Assembly (NCBI GenBank): GCA_002477825.1
Contig: DLKT01000038.1
Coordinates: forward strand, 30,970 to 42,831
Direction of reading: 5' to 3'
DNA: 11,862 nt
DNA from: Caryophanales bacterium UBA7581
Lineage (GTDB): Bacteria; Bacillota_I; Bacilli_A; RFN20; CAG-826
Position 1 is the first letter of the stretch, and each line of letters starts with the position of its first letter. Of this stretch, positions 1 through 6,413 are shown one piece after another. The position numbers and the translations under genes are program-made. The notes beneath the pieces are model-generated. The model ran no database searches. It had not been told where the DNA came from and worked only from the letters and a program-made list of their open reading frames with translations.

Positions 1-524
1 GCTTTAAAGGCCATGAAGATGAAGCTTCAATTCAAAAAGCTTTAGAAGAAGGAACGATTTTAGAGCATTTAAATTTCTTTCAAGTCAAAAAAGGAGATTG
101 TTATTTTATTCCTTCAGGAACGATTCACGCGATTGGAAAAGGTGTTACCTTAATTGAAATTCAACAAAATTCCAATCTCACCTATCGTTTATATGACTAC
201 AATCGTTTAGGCAAAGATGGGAAGCCAAGACCTTTACATATTGAAAAAGCGTTAAAGGTTATCGATTATCATCCCTATGAAGCAAGACAAAAAGAAGGTC
301 ATCTGTTAGGTCAATGCGAATATTTTGAAGCCTTTGCCTATGAAGTAAAAGAAATGAATGCTTTTAAAGAAGATAATTCTTTCTGTTCCATTACTTTTTT
401 AGACGGAGAAGGTACCATTAATGGTCTTCCATATCACACTTTTGATTCCTTCTTTATTTCCGCTAAAGAAGAAGTGAAAATTATAGGAACAGGACACTAC
501 GTCCTTACGAAAGTAGGTAAATAA
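1..524 (+). CDS. manA: Mannose-6-phosphate isomerase, class I, C-terminal part (5' end outside window)
   Basis: Interconverts mannose-6-phosphate and fructose-6-phosphate; a cytoplasmic, zinc-dependent cupin enzyme. The first complete codon is at position 3 and 173 residues remain, about the last half of a Bacillus-type enzyme of roughly 315 residues. Seen directly: FIPSGTIHAIGKG (fragment residues 35-47, containing the family's metal-site His), then EIQQNSN and YRLYDYNR (61-68, with the conserved arginine of the active site), then KPRPLHIEKAL. This order is diagnostic of class I phosphomannose isomerases. The C-terminal cupin half follows and ends in TAA at 522-524. The A of that stop is the A of the next gene's ATG, so the two are probably translationally coupled. 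Together the pair would convert mannose or glucose into glycolytic intermediates. Promoter and N-terminus are not visible. Confidence 0.95.
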   Translation, partial: FKGHEDEASIQKALEEGTILEHLNFFQVKKGDCYFIPSGTIHAIGKGVTLIEIQQNSNLTYRLYDYNRLGKDGKPRPLHIEKALKVIDYHPYEARQKEGHLLGQCEYFEAFAYEVKEMNAFKEDNSFCSITFLDGEGTINGLPYHTFDSFFISAKEEVKIIGTGHYVLTKVGK

Positions 525-1480
525 TGAAAAACTATCGTATCGGTGTCGATATTGGTGGCACCTCATTTAAATATGGTATTGTCGATGAAAACGGGAAAAT
601 CCTTTTTAAATCGTCTTATTTAGTGAATCATCACGTTTCCCAAGAAGAGCAAATCATTGAATTAGGCCATTCTATTCTTTCTTTAATGAAAAAAGAGAAT
701 ATTGCTTTAGATGATATTTTAGGTATCGGTATAGGTTGTCCGGGTTCCATTAACCCGAATACGGGATATTGCGATTATTCTAATAATTTAAGATGGAACA
801 ATCTTCCTGTCCGCGATCTTTTATTTACCATCATTCCTAAACCGATTCGTATTAGTAATGATGCAAATGCCGCTACACTAGGAGAAGCGCGTTATGGAAT
901 CGGAAAAGGATATCATAATATTGTTATGCTAACCCTAGGTACTGGAGTCGGTGGTGGATTAATCTTAAACGACCAACTTTATGAAGGAAATGAAGGAAAA
1001 GGAGCGGAGTTAGGCCATACCATTCTTCATTTAAACGGAAGAAAGTGTACTTGTGGAAGAAAAGGTTGTATTGAAGCTTATGCAAGTGTTCGCGCTTTAG
1101 TAGATGATACGAAAAAAGCAATGAAAAAGGATAAAACTTCTTCATTATGGAAAACTTGTGAAGGAAATGTAACGAAGCTTAATGCAAGAATTATTTATGA
1201 ATGCGCGAAAGAAAATGATGGATTAGCTAACCAAATGCTCACCCAATATTATGAATATTTAAAAGAAACTGTTTTAAATTATATTAATATTTTTAGACCG
1301 GAACTCTTGATTCTTGGTGGTGGAATCAGTGCCCAAAAAGATCATATCTTAACGCATTTAATTCCGCTAATTGAAAAGGAACATTATGGCTTTGGAAATG
1401 GTCCAAAAGTCAAAATAGAATGTGCAAGTTTAGGAAATGACGCAGGTATTATTGGCGCAGCTTGCTTAATTGAAATGTAA
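524..1480 (+). CDS. ROK-family sugar kinase (glucokinase-like)
   Basis: ATP-dependent cytoplasmic hexose kinase of the ROK family, 318 residues, the usual full length. Visible motifs: DIGGT phosphate-binding loop at residues 9-13; SNDANAA at 111-117, with D113 as the expected catalytic base; the second glycine-rich loop LGTGVGGG at 138-145; the ExGH sugar/zinc motif at 162-165; the zinc-binding cysteines CTCGRKGC at 175-182; and LILGGGIS near the C-terminus. The CxCGxxGCxE form is that of glucokinase/N-acetylhexosamine-type ROK kinases. Bacillus fructokinases of the GmuE/YdhR type carry a different CPxHGxC pattern, as I recall. Linkage to manA nevertheless leaves mannose or fructose as possible substrates, so no symbol is given. 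The start overlaps the manA stop by one base, with a modest upstream AGTAGG. A hairpin terminator begins directly after the stop. Confidence 0.93.
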   Translation: MKNYRIGVDIGGTSFKYGIVDENGKILFKSSYLVNHHVSQEEQIIELGHSILSLMKKENIALDDILGIGIGCPGSINPNTGYCDYSNNLRWNNLPVRDLLFTIIPKPIRISNDANAATLGEARYGIGKGYHNIVMLTLGTGVGGGLILNDQLYEGNEGKGAELGHTILHLNGRKCTCGRKGCIEAYASVRALVDDTKKAMKKDKTSSLWKTCEGNVTKLNARIIYECAKENDGLANQMLTQYYEYLKETVLNYINIFRPELLILGGGISAQKDHILTHLIPLIEKEHYGFGNGPKVKIECASLGNDAGIIGAACLIEM

Positions 1481-1506
1481 AAAAGAGACATGAAGTCTCT
1501 TTTTTT
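1481..1506. terminator. Bidirectional intrinsic terminator between convergent genes
   Basis: An A-tract, then GAGAC (1485-1489), a five-base loop ATGAA, GTCTC (1495-1499) and a T-tract. The flanking A and T runs extend the stem, and each strand ends in a U-run. It sits right after the ROK kinase stop and about 20 bases beyond the stop of the convergent minus-strand gene, so it can serve both. The GC core is short (5 bp). Confidence 0.8.
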
Positions 1507-1526
1507 CGTATGCAATTAATTGTTTT

Positions 1527-2183
1527 TTAAATGGTATTATCATTTGCTAATTCATCTAAATTTTTAGAGTAGACATCTTTTGACATTTTAATAATACGGA
1601 TTTCACGAGCGATTAAGCCTTGTACTTGGAAAAGATACCAAAATAGACCAACGAAGAAAAGGGGTACAGAAACATAGCTAATCCAAGCATAAATGTTATT
1701 ATATAAGAATTGGGGAGTACATTTTCTTCCACTAGCAGTGACAAGAATCGGTGGCCAATCACATGGAAGATTAAGGCCAAAGAATTTTGCTTTTGGCGTA
1801 TTCTTCCAATCAAATAAATAGAACAATGTTCCAAAACCGTTATCGGCAGAGAATAAGAAAGAAGCAGAGGACTTCTTCACTAAACAAAAGACAAACACAA
1901 TACAACTGGCAACGAGCATTAAAAGAATAGGAATCCAAGTCTTTTTATAGAAGTAGCGGAACGTTTTTTTATGCGCCACTCTCTTAAAGTGCTTGCTATC
2001 TTTTACTACGCGATATTTTACGACGTCATACATCATAGTATCGACTTGTTTTCCTTGTCGTTTCATAATCTTACTTACGATAACAACAATGTAGCCAACA
2101 AGAACCAGTAGAAGAATAAAAACGATACAGATAGCCACTAAAATGCGCTTATCGTTTTCAGAAAGTTGAATTAATTGAATCAT
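1527..2183 (-). CDS. Uncharacterised three-helix membrane protein, 218 aa
   Basis: I do not recognise the family. Hydrophobic segments lie near residues 14-37, 83-102 and 165-187. The segment between the first two is strongly basic (for example KIMKRQGK and KHFKRVAHKK), so by the positive-inside rule it is cytoplasmic. This puts residues about 103-164 outside the cell. That outer loop has an aromatic/glycine-rich character with GLNLPCDWPP and GRKCTPQ, and two cysteines (C141, C155) that could form a disulfide. The C-terminal tail after residue 188 would be inside, with basic residues and an amphipathic look. Its ATG overlaps the stop of the upstream 152-residue gene (ATGA, 2180-2183), with AGGAGG at 2194-2199, so the two are probably translated together and may act as partners. 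No enzymatic motif is visible. Confidence 0.8.
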   Translation of the reverse strand: MIQLIQLSENDKRILVAICIVFILLLVLVGYIVVIVSKIMKRQGKQVDTMMYDVVKYRVVKDSKHFKRVAHKKTFRYFYKKTWIPILLMLVASCIVFVFCLVKKSSASFLFSADNGFGTLFYLFDWKNTPKAKFFGLNLPCDWPPILVTASGRKCTPQFLYNNIYAWISYVSVPLFFVGLFWYLFQVQGLIAREIRIIKMSKDVYSKNLDELANDNTI

Positions 2184-2638
2184 AATTCTTCATCCTCCTG
2201 TTCTTGATCATCGGAGGTTTCTTCAATAGAAACATTGGGATTTTGTTCATTCATGGAGGAATCAACACTCGGTTTATCTACTTCGACAAAGGTAGATTCT
2301 TGCGGAATAGCCGAAGTCGGTGGTGTAGTAAGCGGTTGAGCTGGTGTAGGTGAGGAAGACACCGCTGTTACACTGGGTTGAGAAGTATCTACGACTTGAA
2401 CAACCGCCTCATTCGCCTTTTTAATTCTTAACACTTCTAAATCTTCGGGTAAATCGCCTAAAGGATCAATTGCGTTAGGTTTAGAAACGTTATGTAAATC
2501 TATAATCAAAATACGGAAAGAGTTAAATATAAAAAGAAGAAGTCCCAAAACAGCGGTAAGTAAAAAAGCACTAAGCCATAAAGGACTTAGAAGAATTGCT
2601 AATATTCCTTTTCCACATATTTTTAGAAAGTTGAACAT
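2180..2638 (-). CDS. Uncharacterised membrane protein with Pro/Ser/Thr-rich acidic tail, 152 aa
   Basis: No recognised family. The N-terminus (residues about 10-46) is one long hydrophobic stretch, LAILLSPLWLSAFLLTAVLG onward, enough for one long or two short helices. It is followed by a polar linker (about 50-85) and a low-complexity region rich in Pro, Ser and Thr (about 85-115). The acidic C-terminus, about residues 118-152, ends DDQEQEDEEL. The tail looks disordered and may be a tether or spacer. The start is supported by AGAGGTG at 2646-2652 at good spacing, and by a promoter-like pair just upstream. The gene ends in TGA within the ATG of the following membrane protein, indicating translational coupling. 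The strong acid tail could interact electrostatically with the basic loop of the partner, but that is only inference. Confidence 0.75.
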   Translation of the reverse strand: MFNFLKICGKGILAILLSPLWLSAFLLTAVLGLLLFIFNSFRILIIDLHNVSKPNAIDPLGDLPEDLEVLRIKKANEAVVQVVDTSQPSVTAVSSSPTPAQPLTTPPTSAIPQESTFVEVDKPSVDSSMNEQNPNVSIEETSDDQEQEDEEL

Positions 2639-2659
2639 CTTTTTACACCTCTCTTTTTT

Positions 2660-2688
2660 ATCTTACCCTTAAAAAGGATTCTAAGCAA
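2660..2688 (-). promoter_or_regulatory. Candidate promoter of the two-gene membrane cluster
   Basis: Read on the minus strand: TTGCTT (plus positions 2683-2688), a 17-base spacer, then TAAGAT (2660-2665). The expected transcription start is near 2653, which leaves a leader of only about 15 bases ahead of the ATG at 2638. The hexamers match consensus in 3 of 6 and 4 of 6 positions, but the spacing is ideal and it is the only good pair in the 54-base gap. Confidence 0.45.
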
Positions 2689-2692
2689 TAAA

Positions 2693-3574
2693 TTATTCTT
2701 TCTTTAAGAAAGAATCGTTATTTTGATAGAAAATTAAACCGAAAATATTCATAATGAATATCCAATAAGAAATACCTAAAAAACCATAATTTGGTAAAAG
2801 GGTAGAAAATATTGCAAATCCAAAAATAAGTAAAAGAGTGGACAAAACAACAAGCCACCATTTCTTTCTTTTTACCATGTAATAGAAAGAAAAAAGAATA
2901 GAAGGAATGGATATACCAAAGAAAAACATAGCAGTTCCGGCATTAAAGTACATAAATATACCAGAAATAGCAGAAAATAATAAACTACAATAGAATAAAT
3001 ATAGGATTGGTTTGCTATCTAAAGTGACGGAGATTTCATATTTAGGGAGTTCATAATAAATAATAAACGCATTTAAAATGCTTTGTGCCATTGATGTAAT
3101 AGCGATAAAAAGAGGAAAGACTTCTTTCGCTTTTTGTTCATCTAAATGAAAGATGGTTTGGAAGGCTTGATAAATCGGAAGAGAAAATAATTTTTCGCTA
3201 ATGAAAAATAAAAGGGCCGTCATTAAAGCGTTAAATAAACTAACAGAAATGACTGCATAAATATAATTCCATTTTTTCTTAATAAAGAGAGCAAAAAGAA
3301 AACCAGAAAGCATACTGGGTAGTAAATAGAAGATCGTCTTTTCAAATTGGATGAAAAAACATATTGTAAGCGATGCAATAAAATAGCAGAAAGCGGTTCT
3401 TTTTTCACATAATAAGAAGGTAAGAGTGGTAATAAGAGGAAAAAATAGAGTTAAAAGTAAATCAGAAAAGACATAAGAAAACTGAAAAGAACTTAATAAA
3501 ATAATGATGATATTAATCGAAGTCATGAGTCCTGCTAAAGCAAGACTTTTCATTGCCGTTTTATTCGTCTTCAT
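2693..3574 (-). CDS. Polytopic membrane protein, possibly YybS/DUF2232- or ECF S-component-like, 293 aa
   Basis: Almost entirely hydrophobic, with eight to ten predicted membrane helices (roughly residues 9-30, 34-55, 60-75, 81-98, 103-127, 151-175, 190-210, 214-234, 238-259 and 263-284). A short polar stretch rich in Glu and Lys lies near 140-152. The N-terminal pattern, a few basic residues followed by ALAGLMTSINIIIILLSS, resembles ECF transporter substrate-binding S components and the related YybS (DUF2232) family of Bacillota. No residue-level signature confirms either, so the assignment rests on overall architecture and length. The start has AAGGAGT at 3583-3589 with 8-base spacing. It is divergent from a thioredoxin-like lipoprotein gene and lies 54 bases upstream of the two-gene membrane cluster on the same strand, so partial readthrough into that cluster is possible. 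Substrate unknown. Confidence 0.75.
   Translation of the reverse strand: MKTNKTAMKSLALAGLMTSINIIIILLSSFQFSYVFSDLLLTLFFPLITTLTFLLCEKRTAFCYFIASLTICFFIQFEKTIFYLLPSMLSGFLFALFIKKKWNYIYAVISVSLFNALMTALLFFISEKLFSLPIYQAFQTIFHLDEQKAKEVFPLFIAITSMAQSILNAFIIYYELPKYEISVTLDSKPILYLFYCSLLFSAISGIFMYFNAGTAMFFFGISIPSILFSFYYMVKRKKWWLVVLSTLLLIFGFAIFSTLLPNYGFLGISYWIFIMNIFGLIFYQNNDSFLKKE
2695..2715 (-). terminator. Possible weak hairpin terminator at the 3' end of the polytopic membrane gene
   Basis: ATTCTTTC (2695-2702), a five-base loop and GAAAGAAT (2708-2715) form a perfect 8-bp inverted repeat that covers the last codons and touches the stop of the 293-residue gene. On the minus strand it is followed by AATTTATTG rather than a clean U-tract and the stem is AT-rich. 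It may be partial or fortuitous. Confidence 0.25.
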
Positions 3575-3595
3575 TCTTTTTAACTCCTTTTTATT

Positions 3596-3606
3596 ATGTT
3601 ACCACA
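3596..3606 (-). promoter_or_regulatory. Candidate extended -10 promoter of the polytopic membrane gene
   Basis: The minus strand reads TGTGGTAACAT, a TGn-extended -10 (TAACAT, 4 of 6 to consensus). The predicted start near 3589 coincides with the AAGGAGT ribosome binding site, giving a leader of about 15 bases. No good -35 is visible, which is tolerated when an extended -10 is present. Confidence 0.4.
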
Positions 3607-3655
3607 CTTAAAAAGAAAATAGAAAAAAAGATAGGAAAAATCAATATTGGACGCA

Positions 3656-3663
3656 TATAAAAT
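3656..3663 (+). promoter_or_regulatory. Candidate -10 of the thioredoxin-like lipoprotein gene
   Basis: TATAAAAT contains TATAAA (3656-3661) and TAAAAT (3658-3663). A start near 3668 would leave a leader of about 15 bases carrying the ribosome binding site. No convincing -35 lies upstream in the A-rich sequence. Confidence 0.3.
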
Positions 3664-3666
3664 AAT

Positions 3667-3673
3667 GAAAGGA
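3667..3673 (+). promoter_or_regulatory. Ribosome binding site that sets the lipoprotein start
   Basis: GAAAGGA lies 9 bases before the ATG at 3683. It favours that ATG over the in-frame TTG at 3647 and the ATG at 3665. The 3683 start also gives a textbook lipoprotein signal peptide. Confidence 0.6.
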
Positions 3674-3682
3674 AAAACAAAA

Positions 3683-4090
3683 ATGAAACGATTGTTCCCA
3701 ATTATCTTAACTTTTAGTTTAATGAGCTGTTATCAACCCACGCTTCACTATAGCGATTTTATAGATAATCAAATTTCTTTTCAAAACATTTTTCTAGAAA
3801 AAGAAAATCATTGGGTTTATTTTTATGAAGAAACCTGTTATCACTGTCAAAAAATCGAACAAGAAGTCTTATCTTTTCTTCAAGATACTTCTTTACATTT
3901 TTATTTAGTAAACGATATTCCGATTGAATATTTTAATACGAATTATCAAAAAGCTATCGGTGCTTCTAAAGTTGAAGATGTTTTAATTCCTGGTTATCCC
4001 ACCTTAATACAAATAGAAAATCAAAAAATCTCTCAATTTTATGTAGGAACAAGTGAGATACAAAAATGGATAAGACAAGAGAAAAAATAA
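3683..4090 (+). CDS. Small thioredoxin-fold lipoprotein with CxxC motif, 135 aa
   Basis: A probable membrane-anchored, extracytoplasmic thiol-disulfide protein. From the ATG at 3683 the signal peptide is MKR, a hydrophobic core, and a lipobox LMSC with lipid-modified Cys at residue 16. The mature part has WVYFYEETCYHCQKIE: a beta strand followed by CYHC at residues 52-55, the position of a thioredoxin active site. Further on is GYPTL, with the proline at about residue 106 where thioredoxins have their cis-proline. The C-terminus has a strand FYVG and a final helix. The length is that of a minimal thioredoxin fold. Specificity (oxidant, reductant or thiol-binding) cannot be told from sequence. 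It stands alone between divergent and downstream promoters. The neighbouring 218-residue membrane protein has two predicted outer-loop cysteines that could be a target, but this is speculation. Confidence 0.85.
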   Translation: MKRLFPIILTFSLMSCYQPTLHYSDFIDNQISFQNIFLEKENHWVYFYEETCYHCQKIEQEVLSFLQDTSLHFYLVNDIPIEYFNTNYQKAIGASKVEDVLIPGYPTLIQIENQKISQFYVGTSEIQKWIRQEKK

Positions 4091-4107
4091 TTTAGTTTTT
4101 CTTTCAT

Positions 4108-4127
4108 CTTCTATTTAAAAATAGAAG
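4108..4127 (+). terminator. Possible terminator after the lipoprotein gene
   Basis: CTTCTATT (4108-4115) and AATAGAAG (4120-4127) form a perfect 8-bp stem with a four-base loop, 17 bases after the stop. The following bases are AAGGGTGCTTTTC, so the U-tract is displaced and short. The hairpin is clear, but terminator function is uncertain. Confidence 0.4.
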
Positions 4128-4144
4128 AAGGGTGCTTTTCATTA

Positions 4145-4173
4145 TTCAATTTCTTTTCTTAACGTGCTACAAT
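4145..4173 (+). promoter_or_regulatory. Promoter of the pcrA-ligA-gatCAB cluster
   Basis: An extended -10, TGC followed by TACAAT (4168-4173; 5 of 6 to consensus), with a weak -35 TTCAAT (4145-4150) at 17 bases. The expected start near 4180 leaves a leader of about 17 bases containing the ribosome binding site. It is the best promoter in the window and the only one visible ahead of the five-gene cluster. Confidence 0.65.
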
Positions 4174-4182
4174 GAACTAGAC

Positions 4183-4190
4183 ACGGAGTG
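4183..4190 (+). promoter_or_regulatory. Ribosome binding site that sets the pcrA start
   Basis: CGGAGTG precedes the ATG at 4197 by about 6 bases. The alternative in-frame GTG at 4188 lies inside this site and would have no ribosome binding site of its own, so 4197 is preferred. Confidence 0.65.
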
Positions 4191-4196
4191 ATTGAA

Positions 4197-6413
4197 ATGA
4201 ATTTAAAAAATGAATTGAATGACAAACAATTAGAAGCAGTAACAACATCATCTCCTTATGTGCGTATTATTGCCGGAGCAGGATCGGGAAAAACTCGTGT
4301 TTTAACTTATCGAATTGCTTTTTTAATTTGTGAAATGAAGGCGAATCCTCGTTCTATCGTAGCGATTACCTTTACCAATAAAGTAGCGAAAGAAATGAAA
4401 GAAAGAGTGCAAGCACTACTAGAAAGAGAAAATTATCCTTTCCAAGGATTAACCATTTCTACTTTCCATAGTTTTTGTGCGCGCTTTTTAAGAGAAGAAA
4501 TCTATCATCTTCGTTATCCTACGAACTTTACCATCATTGATGATGAAGACCAAGAAAAATTAATTAAAGAACTGGCAGTGGAAGAATATTCCGTTCGTAA
4601 AAGTGATCCTTTAATTAAACAAGCGATTTCTTATATTTGTTCAAGTAAAACTGAAGGTATTTTACCCGCTGACTTACAAGATAAAAAACCAAGTTTTGAA
4701 GGAGAAAAAGAATGTATTCGTCTTTTCACCCTTTATGAAAATAAACTTTTTGAAACAGGAAACCTTGATTTTGATGATTTATTATTAAAAACCATTCAAA
4801 TTTTAGAGCAATTCCCTGATGTCAAAGAAAAATGGAGAAGAAGAATTGATCATATTTTAATCGATGAATTCCAGGATACAAACGACATCCAATATCGTCT
4901 GATTCAACTGTTAAAAAAGCCGGACTGTTCTCTTTATGTTGTCGGTGATCCTGATCAAACCATTTATACTTGGAGAGGTGCGAATCAAGATATTATTTTA
5001 GATATTCACCAAAGATATCAAATGGAAACGATCGTGTTAGATCAAAATTATCGTTCTACCCAAACCATTCTAGATACCGCAAACCGCTTGATTTTACATA
5101 ACAAAAAAAGAGTAAAGAAAGATTTGTTTACCCAAAACGGAAAAGGAACACCTATTCTTTTTCAATCCTTATTTCGCGCGGAAGATGAAGCGAATTGGGT
5201 AGCAGATCAAATCGAAGAGATTGAAAGAAAAGTAAGAAAAAGTGGCGAAGATTTTTCTTATAGTGATATCGCTATTTTATATCGTTCTAGTTATTTAACG
5301 CTTCCTTTTGAAAAAGTGTTTAATCGCCGTCAAATGCCTTATCGTATTTTTGGTGGGATTCGTTTCTATCAAAGAAAAGAAATTAAAGACGTTTTAGCGT
5401 ATTTCTCTTTATTGATTAACCCCAAAAATGATATTGCTTTAACGCGTATATTAAATGTTCCTAAAAGAAGTGTAGGACCAAAAGCGGAAGAAACCTTAAA
5501 ACAAGAAGCCAAAGAAAAACAATTAAGTTTATATGAATATATTTCCGAAACTTCAATTCAAGATTCTTCTTTACGCCCTCAAATTTTACAAAGCTTAAAA
5601 GCGATGATTGCTAAAGTTGAAGATACAAGAAGTAAATTAAATCAAAAATTAGAGGCCTATTCCGCAGTTTTAAAAGATTATATTACTTCTATTGGATATG
5701 AAGATTATTTGCTTTTAGAAGAGGAAGATGGAAAAGAAAGACTCGATAACGTTCGCTCGTTATTTGATGATATTACTTCTTTTATTAATACGAACCCAGA
5801 ATCCGGTTTCCAAGACTATATGGAGAATGTTTCTTTACAAAGCGGACAAGATGAAATGGTCGATGGTGATTTTATCACCATGATGACCGTGCATACCGCT
5901 AAAGGTCTTGAATTCCCTTATGTCTTCGTTGTGGGATTAAATGAAGGCGTATTCCCAAGTATGAGAACGTTAGAAGAGAATCCTGTATTAGGTTTAGAAG
6001 AAGAAAGAAGACTTTGCTATGTTGCCTTTACGCGGGCGATGAAAGAACTCTTTGTTTCTTGTAACCGTGAGTATTCCTATGTTGCTAATGGAAATAAAGT
6101 ACCTTCTCGTTTCTTTAAAGAAGCAGGACTCATCTTCCAAAAAGCTCCTTATAGTAATAGTTTTGAAGAAGAAAGACCGAAAAAGAAATTCGTTTCTACT
6201 TCGATACAAAGAAGTACAGCTCCTAAAGAAAATGGTGTGGACGATTGGCGGAAAGGTGATTTAGTCCAACACGATAGTTTTGGCGAAGGTATTGTCATGA
6301 ATGTAATTAACAATAATATTATTGAAGTTATGTTTAAAACCGCAGGAAAGAAAACTTTATTAGCAACTCATCCTGCCTTACATCGTATTAAAAAAGGAGG
6401 CTTTGATGCATGA
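4197..6413 (+). CDS. pcrA: ATP-dependent DNA helicase PcrA/UvrD type, SF1A
   Basis: A 3'-to-5' DNA helicase for repair, displacement of recombinase filaments and rolling-circle replication; 738 residues, normal for PcrA. Domains and motifs in order: Q motif LNDKQLEAV (about 8-16), Walker A GAGSGKT (27-33), motif Ia ITFTNKVAKEM, Walker B DEFQDTN (223-229), motif III GDPDQTIYTWRGA (250-262), motif IV QNYRS (283-287), motif V TVHTAKGLEF (564-573), motif VI EERRLCYVAFTRA (about 602-614). Residues about 679-738 form the C-terminal Tudor-like module (GDLVQHDSFGEGIV), which in PcrA/UvrD contacts RNA polymerase. This separates it from Rep, which lacks that tail. All helicase motifs are intact. The 3' end holds AAGGAGG and overlaps ligA by ATGA. 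In Bacillus pcrA is also followed by ligA, supporting the name. Confidence 0.96.
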   Translation: MNLKNELNDKQLEAVTTSSPYVRIIAGAGSGKTRVLTYRIAFLICEMKANPRSIVAITFTNKVAKEMKERVQALLERENYPFQGLTISTFHSFCARFLREEIYHLRYPTNFTIIDDEDQEKLIKELAVEEYSVRKSDPLIKQAISYICSSKTEGILPADLQDKKPSFEGEKECIRLFTLYENKLFETGNLDFDDLLLKTIQILEQFPDVKEKWRRRIDHILIDEFQDTNDIQYRLIQLLKKPDCSLYVVGDPDQTIYTWRGANQDIILDIHQRYQMETIVLDQNYRSTQTILDTANRLILHNKKRVKKDLFTQNGKGTPILFQSLFRAEDEANWVADQIEEIERKVRKSGEDFSYSDIAILYRSSYLTLPFEKVFNRRQMPYRIFGGIRFYQRKEIKDVLAYFSLLINPKNDIALTRILNVPKRSVGPKAEETLKQEAKEKQLSLYEYISETSIQDSSLRPQILQSLKAMIAKVEDTRSKLNQKLEAYSAVLKDYITSIGYEDYLLLEEEDGKERLDNVRSLFDDITSFINTNPESGFQDYMENVSLQSGQDEMVDGDFITMMTVHTAKGLEFPYVFVVGLNEGVFPSMRTLEENPVLGLEEERRLCYVAFTRAMKELFVSCNREYSYVANGNKVPSRFFKEAGLIFQKAPYSNSFEEERPKKKFVSTSIQRSTAPKENGVDDWRKGDLVQHDSFGEGIVMNVINNNIIEVMFKTAGKKTLLATHPALHRIKKGGFDA

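Noticed and set aside
924..1145. Minus-strand open frame of 73 codons inside the ROK kinase gene
   Set aside because: Lies wholly inside a gene with intact family motifs, has no ribosome binding site and encodes no recognisable protein; a shadow frame. The same applies to the minus-strand frames at 5994-6209, 6475-6732, 7468-7656, 10146-10334, 10439-10654 and 10584-10787.
1613..1834. Second minus-strand frame of 73 codons inside the 218-residue membrane gene
   Set aside because: Nested in a longer frame that has a strong ribosome binding site and coherent topology; no independent start signal. The frame at 3223-3408 is rejected for the same reason.
3647..3682. Longer lipoprotein start at TTG 3647 or ATG 3665
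   Set aside because: It would place 12 or 6 polar residues ahead of a textbook MKR-hydrophobic-LMSC signal peptide, and the GAAAGGA ribosome binding site fits ATG 3683.
4188..4196. GTG start for pcrA
   Set aside because: The GTG is part of the CGGAGTG ribosome binding site that serves the ATG at 4197.
6052..6264. Plus-strand open frame of 70 codons within pcrA
   Set aside because: Out of frame inside an intact helicase gene whose reading frame continues through to the Tudor-like domain; there is no sign of a frameshift.
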